32,323 nt of DNA from Prevotella disiens JCM 6334 = ATCC 29426 (GTDB lineage: Bacteria > Bacteroidota > Bacteroidia > Bacteroidales > Bacteroidaceae): the NCBI RefSeq assembly GCF_000613345.1, contig NZ_BAIS01000029.1, forward strand, positions 1-32,323, written 5' to 3'. Under the pieces are notes generated by a model that saw nothing but the letters and a program-made list of their open reading frames with translations, ran no database searches and was not told the DNA's origin. Both the position numbers and the translations under genes were made by a program. Each line of letters starts with the position of its first letter. Within the stretch, counting starts at the first letter, position 1. This document shows positions 9,273 through 17,357 of the stretch, piece after piece.

Positions 9273-10055
9273 ATGAGTAGTGAAATAAGTCCACGAGCCG
9301 AAGTTTCTCCAAAGGCGAAAATAGGCGACGGCTGTAAAATATTCCCATTCGTTTACATTGAAGACGATGTAGAAATTGGCGATAACTGCATTATTTTTCC
9401 ATTTGTAAGTATTCTTAATGGTTCACGAATAGGCAATGGAAACAAAATTCATCAATGTGCAGTTATTGGTGCTTTGCCACAAGATTTCAGTTTTGTAGGC
9501 GAAAAAAGCGAGTGCATTTTGGGCGATAACAATATAATTCGAGAAAATGTTGTCATCAATCGTGCCACACATCGTGGTTGTAAAACCCAATTAGGCTCTG
9601 ACAATTTCCTTATGGAAGGTGTACATATCAGCCACGACACAAAAGTGGGCAACCATTGTGTGTTTAGCTATGGAACGAAAATTGCAGGCGATTGCGAAAT
9701 AGCCGACCATGTAATCTTCTCTTCTGGTGTCATTCAGAAAGCAAACACACGAGTAGGAGAAGCTGCAGTAGTTCAAGCAAGTACCACTTTCGGTCGTGAT
9801 ATTCCCCCTTACGTTATTGCAGGAGGCAGTCCGATAGCCTACGGTGGCGTAAATACAACGATTTGCCGTGATTTGAATATTGACGAAAAGGTTATTAAAC
9901 ACATTGCCAATGCCTATCGTCTTGTATTTCATGGTCAAACATCAATCTTTGATGCATGTATGCAAGTAGACCAACAAGTTCCCGATTCGCCAGAAATACG
10001 CAATATCGTTAATTTCATTCGTGAAACCAAAGAAGGTATCATCTGTAAGATGTAA
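9273..10055 (+). CDS. lpxA: UDP-N-acetylglucosamine O-acyltransferase LpxA
   Basis: LpxA transfers a 3-hydroxyacyl chain from acyl carrier protein to UDP-GlcNAc, the first step of lipid A synthesis, in the cytoplasm. The 260-residue protein has an N-terminal left-handed beta helix of hexapeptide repeats (about residues 5-185). It contains 'GALPQDFSFVGEKSE' and 'NIIRENVVINRATHRG', both typical of LpxA. The catalytic histidine is expected to be His121 in 'VHISHDTKVGNH', which aligns with His125 of the E. coli enzyme by motif. The C-terminal helical domain contains 'IKHIANAYRLVF'. The gene follows the efflux channel gene by 24 bases without a visible promoter, so it seems to be driven by the pump promoter. 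Bacteroidales may carry a second LpxA gene elsewhere, for example beside lpxC-fabZ; which one is the main enzyme cannot be told here. Confidence 0.92.
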   Translation: MSSEISPRAEVSPKAKIGDGCKIFPFVYIEDDVEIGDNCIIFPFVSILNGSRIGNGNKIHQCAVIGALPQDFSFVGEKSECILGDNNIIRENVVINRATHRGCKTQLGSDNFLMEGVHISHDTKVGNHCVFSYGTKIAGDCEIADHVIFSSGVIQKANTRVGEAAVVQASTTFGRDIPPYVIAGGSPIAYGGVNTTICRDLNIDEKVIKHIANAYRLVFHGQTSIFDACMQVDQQVPDSPEIRNIVNFIRETKEGIICKM

Positions 10056-10056
10056 T

Positions 10057-10137
10057 ACCTATGATATAATAAAACGTAAAGTCCCAATAAGTAGGTTTGC
10101 AATCTACTTGTTGGAACTTGCATAGGTTTTATTTTTA
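10057..10137 (+). terminator. Two-tier hairpin terminator after lpxA
   Basis: An outer stem pairs acctatg (10057-10063) with cataggt (10121-10127). An inner 14-base stem pairs 10081-10094 with 10104-10117 (12 of 14 positions, loop gtttgcaat). A T-rich run (ttttattttt) follows directly. The outer arm begins two bases after the lpxA stop codon. This closes the efflux-lpxA transcript. Confidence 0.75.
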
Positions 10138-10228
10138 TACTCAAAGCTGCTGAAGGGTTTGGAAACACATCGTTATTTTCAATTTGATTAATTTCTTTCA
10201 TTTATTCGTTGAAATATTAAAAAAAACG

Positions 10229-10236
10229 TACCTTTG
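10229..10236 (+). promoter_or_regulatory. -7 promoter element of the TPR protein gene
   Basis: The sequence tacctttg (TAnnTTTG) lies 30 bases before the ATG at 10267, after the lpxA terminator. This makes the next gene a separate transcription unit. No exact TTTG at -33 is seen. Confidence 0.65.
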
Positions 10237-10266
10237 CTTTCATAATCACATTTTAAAGCATTTGTT

Positions 10267-11184
10267 ATGAAGAGAAATTACTTGCACACGAGGTTAACAC
10301 TAAGCATTGTTTTGCTTCTGTTTTGCGGACTAAAAGCAGCTGCACAAAGGAACTATTTCAATGAATTTACCCAATTATTGGAACAAGAAGATACGATTGC
10401 AGCTAAAAAATTATTAACCGATTGGAAAAAAAATGGAACAAAAAATGGGGACTATTATGCGGCATTGGCAAATTATTATTGGAAAAAAGGTAATTCATCT
10501 GTGCTTTCTTTAACTACTGATAAGCCTGAAGAAGGGGATTTTTTAGCATTTGAAGATTCTACAGGAGCAACGGCAGGATATATAGGACAAGCCCAAACTT
10601 ACGATGATAAAATTCTGAATAAGATGTTCGCAACATTGGACGAGGGCTGTAAACTCTTTCCAAATCGTTTGGATTTAGCTTTCGGAAAAGTGCATATTTA
10701 TCTTGAATTGGGTAAGGGAGAAGAAGCTATAAAGACTATTCAGCAAGTGCTTGAGCAAGATAAAACAAATCATAGACAATGGATTTGGTTAGAAGACAAG
10801 CCCACACCTGCGCCAGCACCTGACTTTATAAAGGATTGTTGCCAATCTTATTTCTACCAACTTAATGAATTTGCTGATGAGAAAGTGATAACAGAATTAG
10901 GCGAAGAACTCTATAATTATGCGCCAACCTACATTCCTTTCCGCACCAACATGGCTGCACTTTCCTTTAATAAAGGTGACTTAAAACGAGCAACCGAATT
11001 GTTTGAAGCCATTCATAAAGATGCTCCCGATGATTTAGTGGTTACTTACAATCTTGCTTATAGCTACGAAAAGCAAGGTAAAACAAAAGAAGCAATCTTG
11101 CTTTATGAGCAATTGGCTAAATCGAACAATGAACAATATAAAGAAATTGGCAAAAAAGCTGTGAAGGAATTGAAAGACAAGTAG
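10267..11184 (+). CDS. Exported tetratricopeptide-repeat-like protein of unknown function
   Basis: This 305-residue protein has a cleavable signal peptide (about residues 1-26, ending 'LKAAAQ'), so it should act in the periplasm. The mature part is made of helical pairs. The clearest TPR-like units are at the C-terminus: 'ATELFEAIHKDAPDDLVVTYNLAYSYEKQGKTKEAI' spans roughly residues 245-280, and a related unit lies around residues 138-165 ('LDLAFGKVHIYLELGKGEEAI'). Such repeats normally bind other proteins; no catalytic motif is visible. It is transcribed alone from its own promoter and converges with yebC. I do not recognise a named family. Confidence 0.8.
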   Translation: MKRNYLHTRLTLSIVLLLFCGLKAAAQRNYFNEFTQLLEQEDTIAAKKLLTDWKKNGTKNGDYYAALANYYWKKGNSSVLSLTTDKPEEGDFLAFEDSTGATAGYIGQAQTYDDKILNKMFATLDEGCKLFPNRLDLAFGKVHIYLELGKGEEAIKTIQQVLEQDKTNHRQWIWLEDKPTPAPAPDFIKDCCQSYFYQLNEFADEKVITELGEELYNYAPTYIPFRTNMAALSFNKGDLKRATELFEAIHKDAPDDLVVTYNLAYSYEKQGKTKEAILLYEQLAKSNNEQYKEIGKKAVKELKDK

Positions 11185-11282
11185 AAAAAAGAATAAGTCG
11201 GCATATTGTAATACCAAAACCAATACTGTGGTAAGCTTTAGTTCCTAATTTTTTTTGCAATATGAAAATGGATATATCTATT

Positions 11283-11320
11283 TTTCCCTCCTATAGAAAC
11301 TTGTCCAAAAGTTCCTATAG
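11283..11320. repeat. Hairpin repeat related to the 22-bp gaaact array
   Basis: The 12-base arm 11291-11302 (ctatagaaactt) pairs with 11309-11320 (aagttcctatag) at 11 of 12 positions with a six-base loop. The segment cctatagaaact differs by one base from cctatggaaact, which recurs in the array at 17183-17280, so this is probably a diverged member of the same repeat family. It lies between two convergent genes and may help end transcription, though no T run follows it. Confidence 0.55.
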
Positions 11321-11332
11321 AAGAGAAAAATA

Positions 11333-11354
11333 AATATGAAAAAAATTTCATATT
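11333..11354 (-). terminator. Probable terminator of pheT-yebC
   Basis: An eight-base inverted repeat, aatatgaa (11333-11340) with ttcatatt (11347-11354), lies about 40 bases beyond the yebC stop codon. Read on the minus strand it is followed by the T-rich stretch tatttttctc. The stem is AT-only, so the signal is weak. Confidence 0.45.
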
Positions 11355-11396
11355 AAGTAGTTATTTAACGTATATTTCTATGACCAACAGCAGTTT

Positions 11397-12125
11397 TTAC
11401 TCTGCTGGCTTCATATTTGTATAAACGTTTTGTACATCGTCGAAGTCTTCGAGTTTCTCAATCATTTTGTCGATAATCTCGCGTTGTTCTTCGGTTACGT
11501 CCTTGAGGTCGTTAGGAATACGAGTAAATTCTGCAGAAGTAATTTCAAAGCCGTTATCTTCTAAGTGCTTTTGTATTTCGCCAAAGCTGGTAGGTTCTCC
11601 ATAAATGGTAATTTCGCCTTCTTCATCGTCTTGGTCAAACTCATCGTCTACTCCGTAATCAATGAGGTCGAGGATAAGTTCTTCCATGTCTAATCCGTCT
11701 TTCATTTTGAAAGTGAAGACTGCTTTGTGGTCGAAAATAAATGCTAACGAACCTTGTGTGCCGAGTGTTCCGTTGAATTTATTGAATACTGAACGTACAT
11801 CTCCTACGGTGCGGGTGGTGTTATCGGTCAATGTATCAACGAAAATAGCTATTCCGTGAGGACCATATCCTTCGTATGGAACTTCTTTATAATCGCTAGT
11901 ATCCTTGCCCATAGCGTTCTTTATGGCACGTTGGATATTGTCTTTTGGCATGTTTTCACGCTTGCAAGTTGCGATGATAGCACGCAAACGTGGATTTGTT
12001 TCAGGTTCAGGACCGCCTGCCTTTACTGCAATTGCGATTTCTTTACCCAATTTTGTAAATGTACGAGCCATGTGGCCCCATCTTTTTAGCTTTGTAGCCT
12101 TACGATATTCAAATGCTCTTCCCAT
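11397..12125 (-). CDS. yebC: YebC/PmpR family protein (TACO1 type)
   Basis: This is a 242-residue member of the YebC/PmpR/TACO1 family. These proteins were first described as DNA-binding transcriptional regulators; several are now linked to relieving ribosome stalling during translation. The family N-terminus is intact ('MGRAFEYRKATKLKRWGHMA' then 'FTKLGKEIAIAVKAGG'). The conserved 'NPRLRAIIATCKRENMPKDN' and 'YEGYGPHGIAIFVDTLTDN' blocks follow. An acidic stretch (about residues 155-170) precedes the C-terminal domain. The start at 12125 gives exactly the family's usual beginning. It sits 13 bases after the pheT stop codon, so the two are co-transcribed. The link to PheT agrees with a role in translation. 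Confidence 0.94.
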   Translation of the reverse strand: MGRAFEYRKATKLKRWGHMARTFTKLGKEIAIAVKAGGPEPETNPRLRAIIATCKRENMPKDNIQRAIKNAMGKDTSDYKEVPYEGYGPHGIAIFVDTLTDNTTRTVGDVRSVFNKFNGTLGTQGSLAFIFDHKAVFTFKMKDGLDMEELILDLIDYGVDDEFDQDDEEGEITIYGEPTSFGEIQKHLEDNGFEITSAEFTRIPNDLKDVTEEQREIIDKMIEKLEDFDDVQNVYTNMKPAE

Positions 12126-12138
12126 TGGAATTGTGTAT

Positions 12139-14607
12139 TTATCGGAGTTCTGCTCCGAGTTTTGTTGTTATGTTTTTAATTAATTTCTGCATAATAGCGT
12201 CTATCGCCTTGTCGTTTAAGGTTTTTGTTTCGTCTTGGAGGATAAAGTTTACAGCGTAACTCTTCTTTCCTTCAGGAAGATTTTTACCTTCGTAAACGTC
12301 GAATAGTTCTACTTTCTTCAAAAGTTTCTTTTCGGTTTGGCGTGCGATTTCCTCAATTTGTGCAAATTCGATGTTTGAATCTAACAAGAGGGCTAAGTCG
12401 CGGCTAACGCTTGGATATTTAGATATTTCTTGGAATTGTAACTTATTCTTGCGAATGGCTTTCATTAAGTTGGTCCAATGTATATCTGCATAGTAGACAG
12501 GTTGTGCAATATCCATTTTCTTCAATAGCTTATGGCTCAAAATACCCATTTCTACGATGGTTTTACCACCACGAGTTTTGAGTTCTAAGGCTTTGTCGAA
12601 GATGTTGTTGTGTGATGTTTCAGCTAATAATGCGCTTTGTGCCATGCCTACACGACGGAGAATATTCTCAACATTGGCTTTGAGTTCGTAGAAAGTAGCT
12701 TCCTCATCGGCGTGCGCCCACGAACCTTGTATGCGTTTTCCTGTTACCCAAAGTGCCAAATGGTACTCTTGGTTGTAGGCTTTGATAGGACTTTCTTCGC
12801 TCCACTTGTCTTGTTCGTACTTGTAAGTATTGCCTACCTCAAAGAATTTAAGGTTTTGGGCTTTACGATTTACGTTGCGGCGAATGCTTTCCAACCCACC
12901 AAAGAGCAATGTTTGACGCATTACGCCAAGGTCGCTTGATAGTGGATTCATCACCTTTACGGTTTGTTCCCAAGGATAAGCATTGAGTTCTGCTCCGTCA
13001 TAGTAAGATTGGGCAGTGAGCGAGTTATTTAGAATTTCGTTGAAACCAGCTCCAACCAATTGCTCGCTAACAATGTTTTCCTTATGATAGTTCTTGTCAG
13101 CCTCTTCGGCAATGGTGAGCGATGACTTCAATTCAGTTGGAATTTCAACGTTATTGTAGCCATAAATGCGGAGAATATCTTCCACAACATCGCAAGCACG
13201 CTTCACGTCTACACGATAAGGAGGTACGATAAGGTCGAGTCCTTCGGCATCTTCCTTCACAATTTCCATTTCAAGACTGGTAGCAATGCTCTTAATTGTG
13301 TCCGCACCGAGTTGCTTTCCTATCAAACGGTCGGCATATTCATAGTTCAAACGAACAGGAAAACCTTCCATTTTAGTAGGATATTCATCACGGATTTCCA
13401 TGCTTACCTTTCCACCAGCCAACTCTTTGCAAAGAATAGCAGCTTGTTTCAAAGCATAAATCGTTCCATTTGGGTCAATACCACGTTCGAAACGGAAACT
13501 TGCATCAGTAGAAAGACCATGACGGCGTGCACTTTTGCGAATCCAAGTTGGGTGGAAGTAAGCACTTTCCAATACAACATTGCGAGTATTTTCGTATGTT
13601 CCGCTACCTTTTCCACCGAATACGCCAGCAATACACATAGGTTCTTCGGCATTGCAAATAGCAAGGTCGTGTTCGCCAAGCGTATGTTCTTCGCCGTCGA
13701 GTGTTACGAATTTCTTGCCTTCGTTCTTATCTTTTACAATGATTTGCTTACCTGTTACCATGTCAGCATCGAAGCAATGCATGGGTTGTCCGTAAGCCAT
13801 CATCACATAATTGGTAATATCTACAATATTATTAATTGGGCGAACACCAATGATATTAAGCTTATCTTTCAGCCACTTAGGACTTTCCTTCACTTCACAA
13901 TCGGTAATGCTCAAACAAGCATAGCGGCGACAAGCGTCTGTATTCTCTATTTTTACGTCAATTGTAAGGTCGTTATTATCAACCGCAAACTTGTCGCAGT
14001 TAGGACGATGCAATGAAGTTTCGTAACCATTTTGCTTTAACCAAGCGTAAAGGTCGCGTGCAACGCCATAATGGCTTAGTGCATCTGCACGATTGGCAGT
14101 AATGTCAATCTCGATGAGCCAATCGCTATCCAACTGATAGTATTCAGCTGCTGGCATACCCACCTGTGCTTCTTCAGGTAAAACAATAATTCCGTCATGA
14201 CTTGCTCCTACGCCAATTTCGTCTTCAGCACAAATCATTCCGAAGCTATCAACGCCTCTAAGTTTACTTTTCTTAATTGTAAAACTGTCATCACCATCGT
14301 AAAGAATGCAACCTAAATCGGCAACTATTACCTTTTGACCAGCAGCAACATTTGGCGCACCACATACGATTTGTTGTGGTTCTTCCTTACCAAGGTCTAC
14401 AGTAGTAACGTGTAAGTGGTCGGAATTAGGGTGCATTTCACAAGTAAGCACCTTACCAACGAAGAGTCCTTTCAATCCTCCGCGGATAGTTTCTACCTCT
14501 TCAACGCTTCCAACTTCCAATCCCGTAGACGTTAGCGCAGCCGCTAATTCCTGTGGAGTAAGGTTGAAATCAACGTATTCCTTCAGCCATTTGTACGATA
14601 TATTCAT
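12139..14607 (-). CDS. pheT: Phenylalanine--tRNA ligase beta subunit
   Basis: This is the 822-residue beta chain of the alpha2-beta2 phenylalanyl-tRNA synthetase, which charges tRNA-Phe in the cytoplasm. The N-terminus 'MNISYKWLKEYVDFNLTPQE' is canonical. The tRNA-binding (EMAP-like) domain spans about residues 40-150 ('HPNSDHLHVTTVDLG', 'VCGAPNVAAGQKV'). It is followed by the B3/B4 editing domain ('RPINNIVDITNYVMMAYGQPMHCFD' region near 265-290), the B5 domain, the catalytic-like core and a C-terminal FDX-ACB anticodon-binding domain ('YPSVSRDLALLLD' near residue 730). The length is normal. The alpha subunit gene pheS is not in the window, so the two subunits are unlinked here. It is the first gene of a pheT-yebC operon behind a consensus promoter. 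Confidence 0.97.
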   Translation of the reverse strand: MNISYKWLKEYVDFNLTPQELAAALTSTGLEVGSVEEVETIRGGLKGLFVGKVLTCEMHPNSDHLHVTTVDLGKEEPQQIVCGAPNVAAGQKVIVADLGCILYDGDDSFTIKKSKLRGVDSFGMICAEDEIGVGASHDGIIVLPEEAQVGMPAAEYYQLDSDWLIEIDITANRADALSHYGVARDLYAWLKQNGYETSLHRPNCDKFAVDNNDLTIDVKIENTDACRRYACLSITDCEVKESPKWLKDKLNIIGVRPINNIVDITNYVMMAYGQPMHCFDADMVTGKQIIVKDKNEGKKFVTLDGEEHTLGEHDLAICNAEEPMCIAGVFGGKGSGTYENTRNVVLESAYFHPTWIRKSARRHGLSTDASFRFERGIDPNGTIYALKQAAILCKELAGGKVSMEIRDEYPTKMEGFPVRLNYEYADRLIGKQLGADTIKSIATSLEMEIVKEDAEGLDLIVPPYRVDVKRACDVVEDILRIYGYNNVEIPTELKSSLTIAEEADKNYHKENIVSEQLVGAGFNEILNNSLTAQSYYDGAELNAYPWEQTVKVMNPLSSDLGVMRQTLLFGGLESIRRNVNRKAQNLKFFEVGNTYKYEQDKWSEESPIKAYNQEYHLALWVTGKRIQGSWAHADEEATFYELKANVENILRRVGMAQSALLAETSHNNIFDKALELKTRGGKTIVEMGILSHKLLKKMDIAQPVYYADIHWTNLMKAIRKNKLQFQEISKYPSVSRDLALLLDSNIEFAQIEEIARQTEKKLLKKVELFDVYEGKNLPEGKKSYAVNFILQDETKTLNDKAIDAIMQKLIKNITTKLGAELR

Positions 14608-14945
14608 TTATTTTGTTGTTTTATTTTATTCTTGTTTTCAAAAAGTTGCAATTAGCAACGTGCAAAAGTACTAATTTTCATCAATATACACAAATAGTAG
14701 GCTGATGATTTTAGCTTCAAGACTTGTTTTCCAATAGTTTTCTTCAATGGTGATATGGCTTAGATAGGAAAAGATAGGAGGAATATTTTTCTACAAGTTT
14801 GACCTATACGCCACAAATTTCTTAGACGGAAATGATTTTATTCCCACTGTTGTAGTTGAAAATGAAAAAAACACCGCTCCCCTAATTCCAATTTGCCCCT
14901 CTTTTGTCTTACTGAACCAACGTTTTATATCAAAAGATACAACAT
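14608..14945. other. Intergenic region between pheT and tmRNA
   Basis: Apart from the pheT promoter and leader at its left end, and the tmRNA terminator at its right edge, I see no gene, RNA or repeat in these 338 bases. A short inverted repeat (gttgc, aatta loop, gcaac, 14645-14659) lies in the pheT leader just after the predicted transcription start. Confidence 0.5.
14663..14694 (-). promoter_or_regulatory. Consensus Bacteroidetes promoter of pheT-yebC
   Basis: On the minus strand TTTG (14694-14691) is followed after 20 bases by TACTTTTG (14670-14663), matching the TTTG-N19-21-TAnnTTTG consensus. It lies about 55 bases before the pheT start codon, giving a leader of roughly 50 bases. Confidence 0.8.
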
Positions 14946-14990
14946 AAAAAGAAAGCTAATGGTTGCTTTAAACAACTATTAGCCTTCTTT
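14946..14990 (-). terminator. tmRNA terminator
   Basis: An 18-base inverted repeat pairs 14948-14965 (aaagaaagctaatggttg) with 14973-14990 across a seven-base loop, with two mismatches. It begins five bases beyond the tmRNA 3' end. Read on the minus strand it ends in ctttctttttatg, a T-rich tract. Confidence 0.8.
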
Positions 14991-14995
14991 ATTTG

Positions 14996-15391
14996 TGGAC
15001 CTGGTGGGAGTCGAACCCACGTCCGCACAAGGAAACCATATGCTTTCTACATGCTTATTTCAGCCTTTGATTTTCGAGCATTGGCAAGACCTGAACCACC
15101 AACCAATGCCTTATCCTCTAAATTTCATTTGCGCAGCGAGGCATACACAAACTATTTCCGATTTACCTGCACCGCTTTACCCTCTGATTCGGAACAACAT
15201 CATTGGAGCAGTGTCTCGTTCAGCTATCTAATAGCCGAATAAAGCCAGTAATCTACTGTACTTCGATTAGGCAGCGAGAGCGTAATTGTTTTCGCCAATT
15301 AATTGTTTGATAACTGATATTTAGGAGCCAGCCACCAAAGCTCCGCATGCTTACATACCATCTCGTCTTGCCGTCAAATCCAAACAAGCCC
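14996..15391 (-). ncRNA. ssrA: Transfer-messenger RNA (tmRNA)
   Basis: tmRNA rescues stalled ribosomes and tags the unfinished protein for proteolysis, working with SmpB. The 5' end (GGGCTTG, 15391-15385) pairs with the 3' acceptor strand (CAGGTCC, 15003-14997) in seven base pairs. The conserved start '...GGATTTGACGGC' and the T-arm 'GGTTCGACTCCCACC' flank the molecule. The tag frame GGC GAA AAC AAT TAC GCT CTC GCT GCC TAA lies at 15296-15267 and encodes GENNYALAA, the tag form typical of Bacteroidales. The acceptor is followed by A-CAAA, so the 3' CCA is not encoded and must be added by the CCA enzyme. The RNA is in one piece (not permuted), about 396 bases. It has its own promoter and terminator. 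Confidence 0.97.
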
Positions 15392-15418
15392 GATTTACAT
15401 ATCGCTATATGTGGATTG

Positions 15419-15450
15419 CAAAGATATTGTAAGTTTTTGACATTGCCAAA
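15419..15450 (-). promoter_or_regulatory. Consensus promoter of ssrA
   Basis: On the minus strand TTTG (15450-15447) and TATCTTTG (15426-15419) are separated by exactly 20 bases. The -7 element lies 27 bases before the mature tmRNA 5' end. In between is a near-palindrome, acatatagcgatatgt, which may form a hairpin in the 5' leader removed during processing. Confidence 0.85.
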
Positions 15451-15522
15451 CTTTTGCGTTTATTTTTTATTTTCTATGCCTTTTCTGTCAATTTCTCGTT
15501 TGTTTTAGCCCTGAATAAATAA

Positions 15523-15556
15523 AAAAAGGAAGACTCGAGTGCGAATCTTCCTTTTT
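15523..15556 (-). terminator. Terminator of the M20 dipeptidase gene
   Basis: A 15-base inverted repeat pairs aaaaaggaagactcg (15523-15537) with 15542-15556 (one mismatch, four-base loop), 21 bases past the dipeptidase stop codon. Read on the minus strand it ends in seven Ts. It separates this gene from the tmRNA promoter. Confidence 0.88.
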
Positions 15557-15577
15557 ATTTTTACTGAAAAACAGTAT

Positions 15578-16939
15578 TTATGCTTCTTTATCGTATTCCA
15601 AATGGAAGTTGATAACGGCTTCAATGCCCTTCTTCCAAAGGTCAACTGGCATGTTTTCGTTTGGAGAGTGGATAGCGTTTGATTCCAAACCGAAGCCCAT
15701 GAGAACGCTCTTTGTGCCGAGAAGTTTCTCGAAAGTAGAGATGATTGGAATACTACCACCGATGCGAACTGGCAATGGACGCTTGCCAAACACAGCTTCG
15801 AAACCACGTTCTGCTGCTTTATAAGCTGGGAAATCGATAGGACAAACGTAGCCATAACCGCCGTGAAGCAGTTCTACTTTCACTTCTACTGTATCTGGAG
15901 CTACTTTGTTGAAGTAGTCTACTACCAATTGACCAATCTTTTTGTAGTCTTGGTGTGGCACGAGGCGTGAAGAAATCTTAGCGTATGCTTTTGAAGGGAT
16001 AACGGTTTTTGCGCCTTCGCCTTGATAACCGCTCCAAAGTCCGCATACATCGAATGATGGACGATAGCCCGTGCGCTCAATTGTGCTATAACCTTCTTCG
16101 CCAAAGATATTCTTTATACCGAGCGATTTCTTGTATTCATCTTCATCGAAAGGTATAGAAGCAACGAGTTCGCGCTCTTCTTTTGATGCTTCTTCAACAT
16201 CATCGTAGAATCCAGGGAAGCGGATTTTGCCGTCAGGACCTGTTACATCGCCGATAAGTTTACAGAGAACATTGGCTGGGTTAGCTACTGCGCCACCGAA
16301 TGTACCTGAGTGTAAGTCGTGGTCAGGACCTGTAACTTCGATTTGCCAATAAGCTAAACCACGCAAACCTGTTGTGATAGAAGGAACATCAGGACCAATA
16401 AGACCAGTGTCAGAAACGAGGATTACGTCGCACTTCAACAACTCTTTGTGTTCTTCGATGAATGGAGCAAGGCTACCAGAACCGATTTCTTCCTCACCCT
16501 CAAAGATGAATTTCATGTTGTGCTTCAACAAATCGTGCTTGTTGATATATTCGAAAGCCTTTGCTTGAATGAACGATTGACCTTTATCGTCGTCAGCACC
16601 ACGCGCCCAAATGTGTCCGTCTTTGATAACTGGTTCGAATGGTTCAGTCTTCCAAAGCTCAAAAGGTTCAGCTGGCATTACATCATAGTGCCCATAAACC
16701 AATACGGTTTTAGCTTTTGGGTCTACAATTCTTTCAGCATAAACCATAGGGTTGCCCTTTGAAGGCATCACTTCTGCTTTGTCTACACCTGCTTCTAAGA
16801 GCAATTCTTTCCAACGGTTGGCACATTTTACCATGTCTTCTTTGTGAGCTGGTTGCGCACTTACACTTGGAATACGAATAAGGCTGAACAACTCTTCGAG
16901 CATTCTTGCCTCGTTTTCTTCTACATATTTCTTAATCAT
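15578..16939 (-). CDS. M20 family dipeptidase (metallopeptidase)
   Basis: This 453-residue zinc peptidase belongs to the M20 family, carnosinase/cytosolic non-specific dipeptidase-like subgroup, and is expected to split dipeptides in the cytoplasm. No signal peptide is seen. The metal ligands are in place by motif: His84 in 'VYGHYDVMP', the aspartate in 'RGADDDKGQ' (116-118), the general base and ligand glutamates in 'FEGEEEIGSG' (147-154) and the C-terminal histidine in 'SNAIHSPNENMP'. The dimerisation domain sits between about residues 205 and 370 ('GPDHDLHSGTFGG' at its start). The length fits the subgroup. It is a single-gene unit with its own promoter (17000-17007) and terminator. Substrate preference is not readable. 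Confidence 0.93.
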   Translation of the reverse strand: MIKKYVEENEARMLEELFSLIRIPSVSAQPAHKEDMVKCANRWKELLLEAGVDKAEVMPSKGNPMVYAERIVDPKAKTVLVYGHYDVMPAEPFELWKTEPFEPVIKDGHIWARGADDDKGQSFIQAKAFEYINKHDLLKHNMKFIFEGEEEIGSGSLAPFIEEHKELLKCDVILVSDTGLIGPDVPSITTGLRGLAYWQIEVTGPDHDLHSGTFGGAVANPANVLCKLIGDVTGPDGKIRFPGFYDDVEEASKEERELVASIPFDEDEYKKSLGIKNIFGEEGYSTIERTGYRPSFDVCGLWSGYQGEGAKTVIPSKAYAKISSRLVPHQDYKKIGQLVVDYFNKVAPDTVEVKVELLHGGYGYVCPIDFPAYKAAERGFEAVFGKRPLPVRIGGSIPIISTFEKLLGTKSVLMGFGLESNAIHSPNENMPVDLWKKGIEAVINFHLEYDKEA

Positions 16940-16999
16940 AGTCTTTGATATTTTGAGATTTTCTTTTCATAGTTGCCCGCCCAATGGACGAATACACCG

Positions 17000-17007
17000 C
17001 AAATATA
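17000..17007 (-). promoter_or_regulatory. -7 promoter element of the M20 dipeptidase gene
   Basis: The minus-strand sequence TATATTTG fits TAnnTTTG and lies 60 bases upstream of the start codon at 16939. No TTTG is seen at -33. Confidence 0.6.
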
Positions 17008-17182
17008 CTACTTTTTTTCTGAATGTGAGTGGGAAAATAGCAATATCTTAAACATTTTTCCAAGATATTCATTCCTTTCAACAAAGATGATAATGCGCAA
17101 AAAGGTTTCCACTATAATATATATTAAGGTGGAAGACAATAGCTTTCAAAGTTTACTAACGCTATGTTTCGCACAGACTGTT

Positions 17183-17280
17183 ATTAGTTTCTCGCAGTTT
17201 CTCAGTTGGAAACTATTAGTTTCTCCTATGGAAACTCGCAGTTTCTCCTATGAAAACTATTAGTTTCCATTGGAGAAACT
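17183..17280. repeat. Palindromic tandem array, 22-bp period, 4.5 copies
   Basis: Four full 22-base units (17193-17214, 17215-17236, 17237-17258, 17259-17280) follow a ten-base partial unit (17183-17192). Each unit has the core agtttctcctatggaaact or a variant, with inverted arms agtttc and gaaact. The three bases before the core alternate between att and cgc from unit to unit. Agtttc starts at 17196, 17218, 17240 and 17262, exactly 22 bases apart. The arms of neighbouring units can also pair. It lies between the end of the DUF6078-like gene and the dipeptidase promoter. Confidence 0.85.
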
Positions 17281-17357
17281 ATTTTAAAAGTATATACCTT
17301 CCCCACGGAAATATAATATGAAAGGCTGACAAAGTGGCATAAAGAAGCATGAAACCC

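Larger units (their letters stand above)
16940..17357. other. Intergenic region with M20 promoter and repeat array
   Basis: This 418-base gap holds the dipeptidase promoter at its left end and the 22-bp repeat array at 17183-17280. I see no convincing gene in the remainder (17008-17182 and 17281-17357). Confidence 0.5.

Noticed and set aside
13312..14016. Long plus-strand open frame of 234 codons inside pheT
   Set aside because: It is antisense to a well-conserved gene, has no promoter, and its translation shows no family resemblance.
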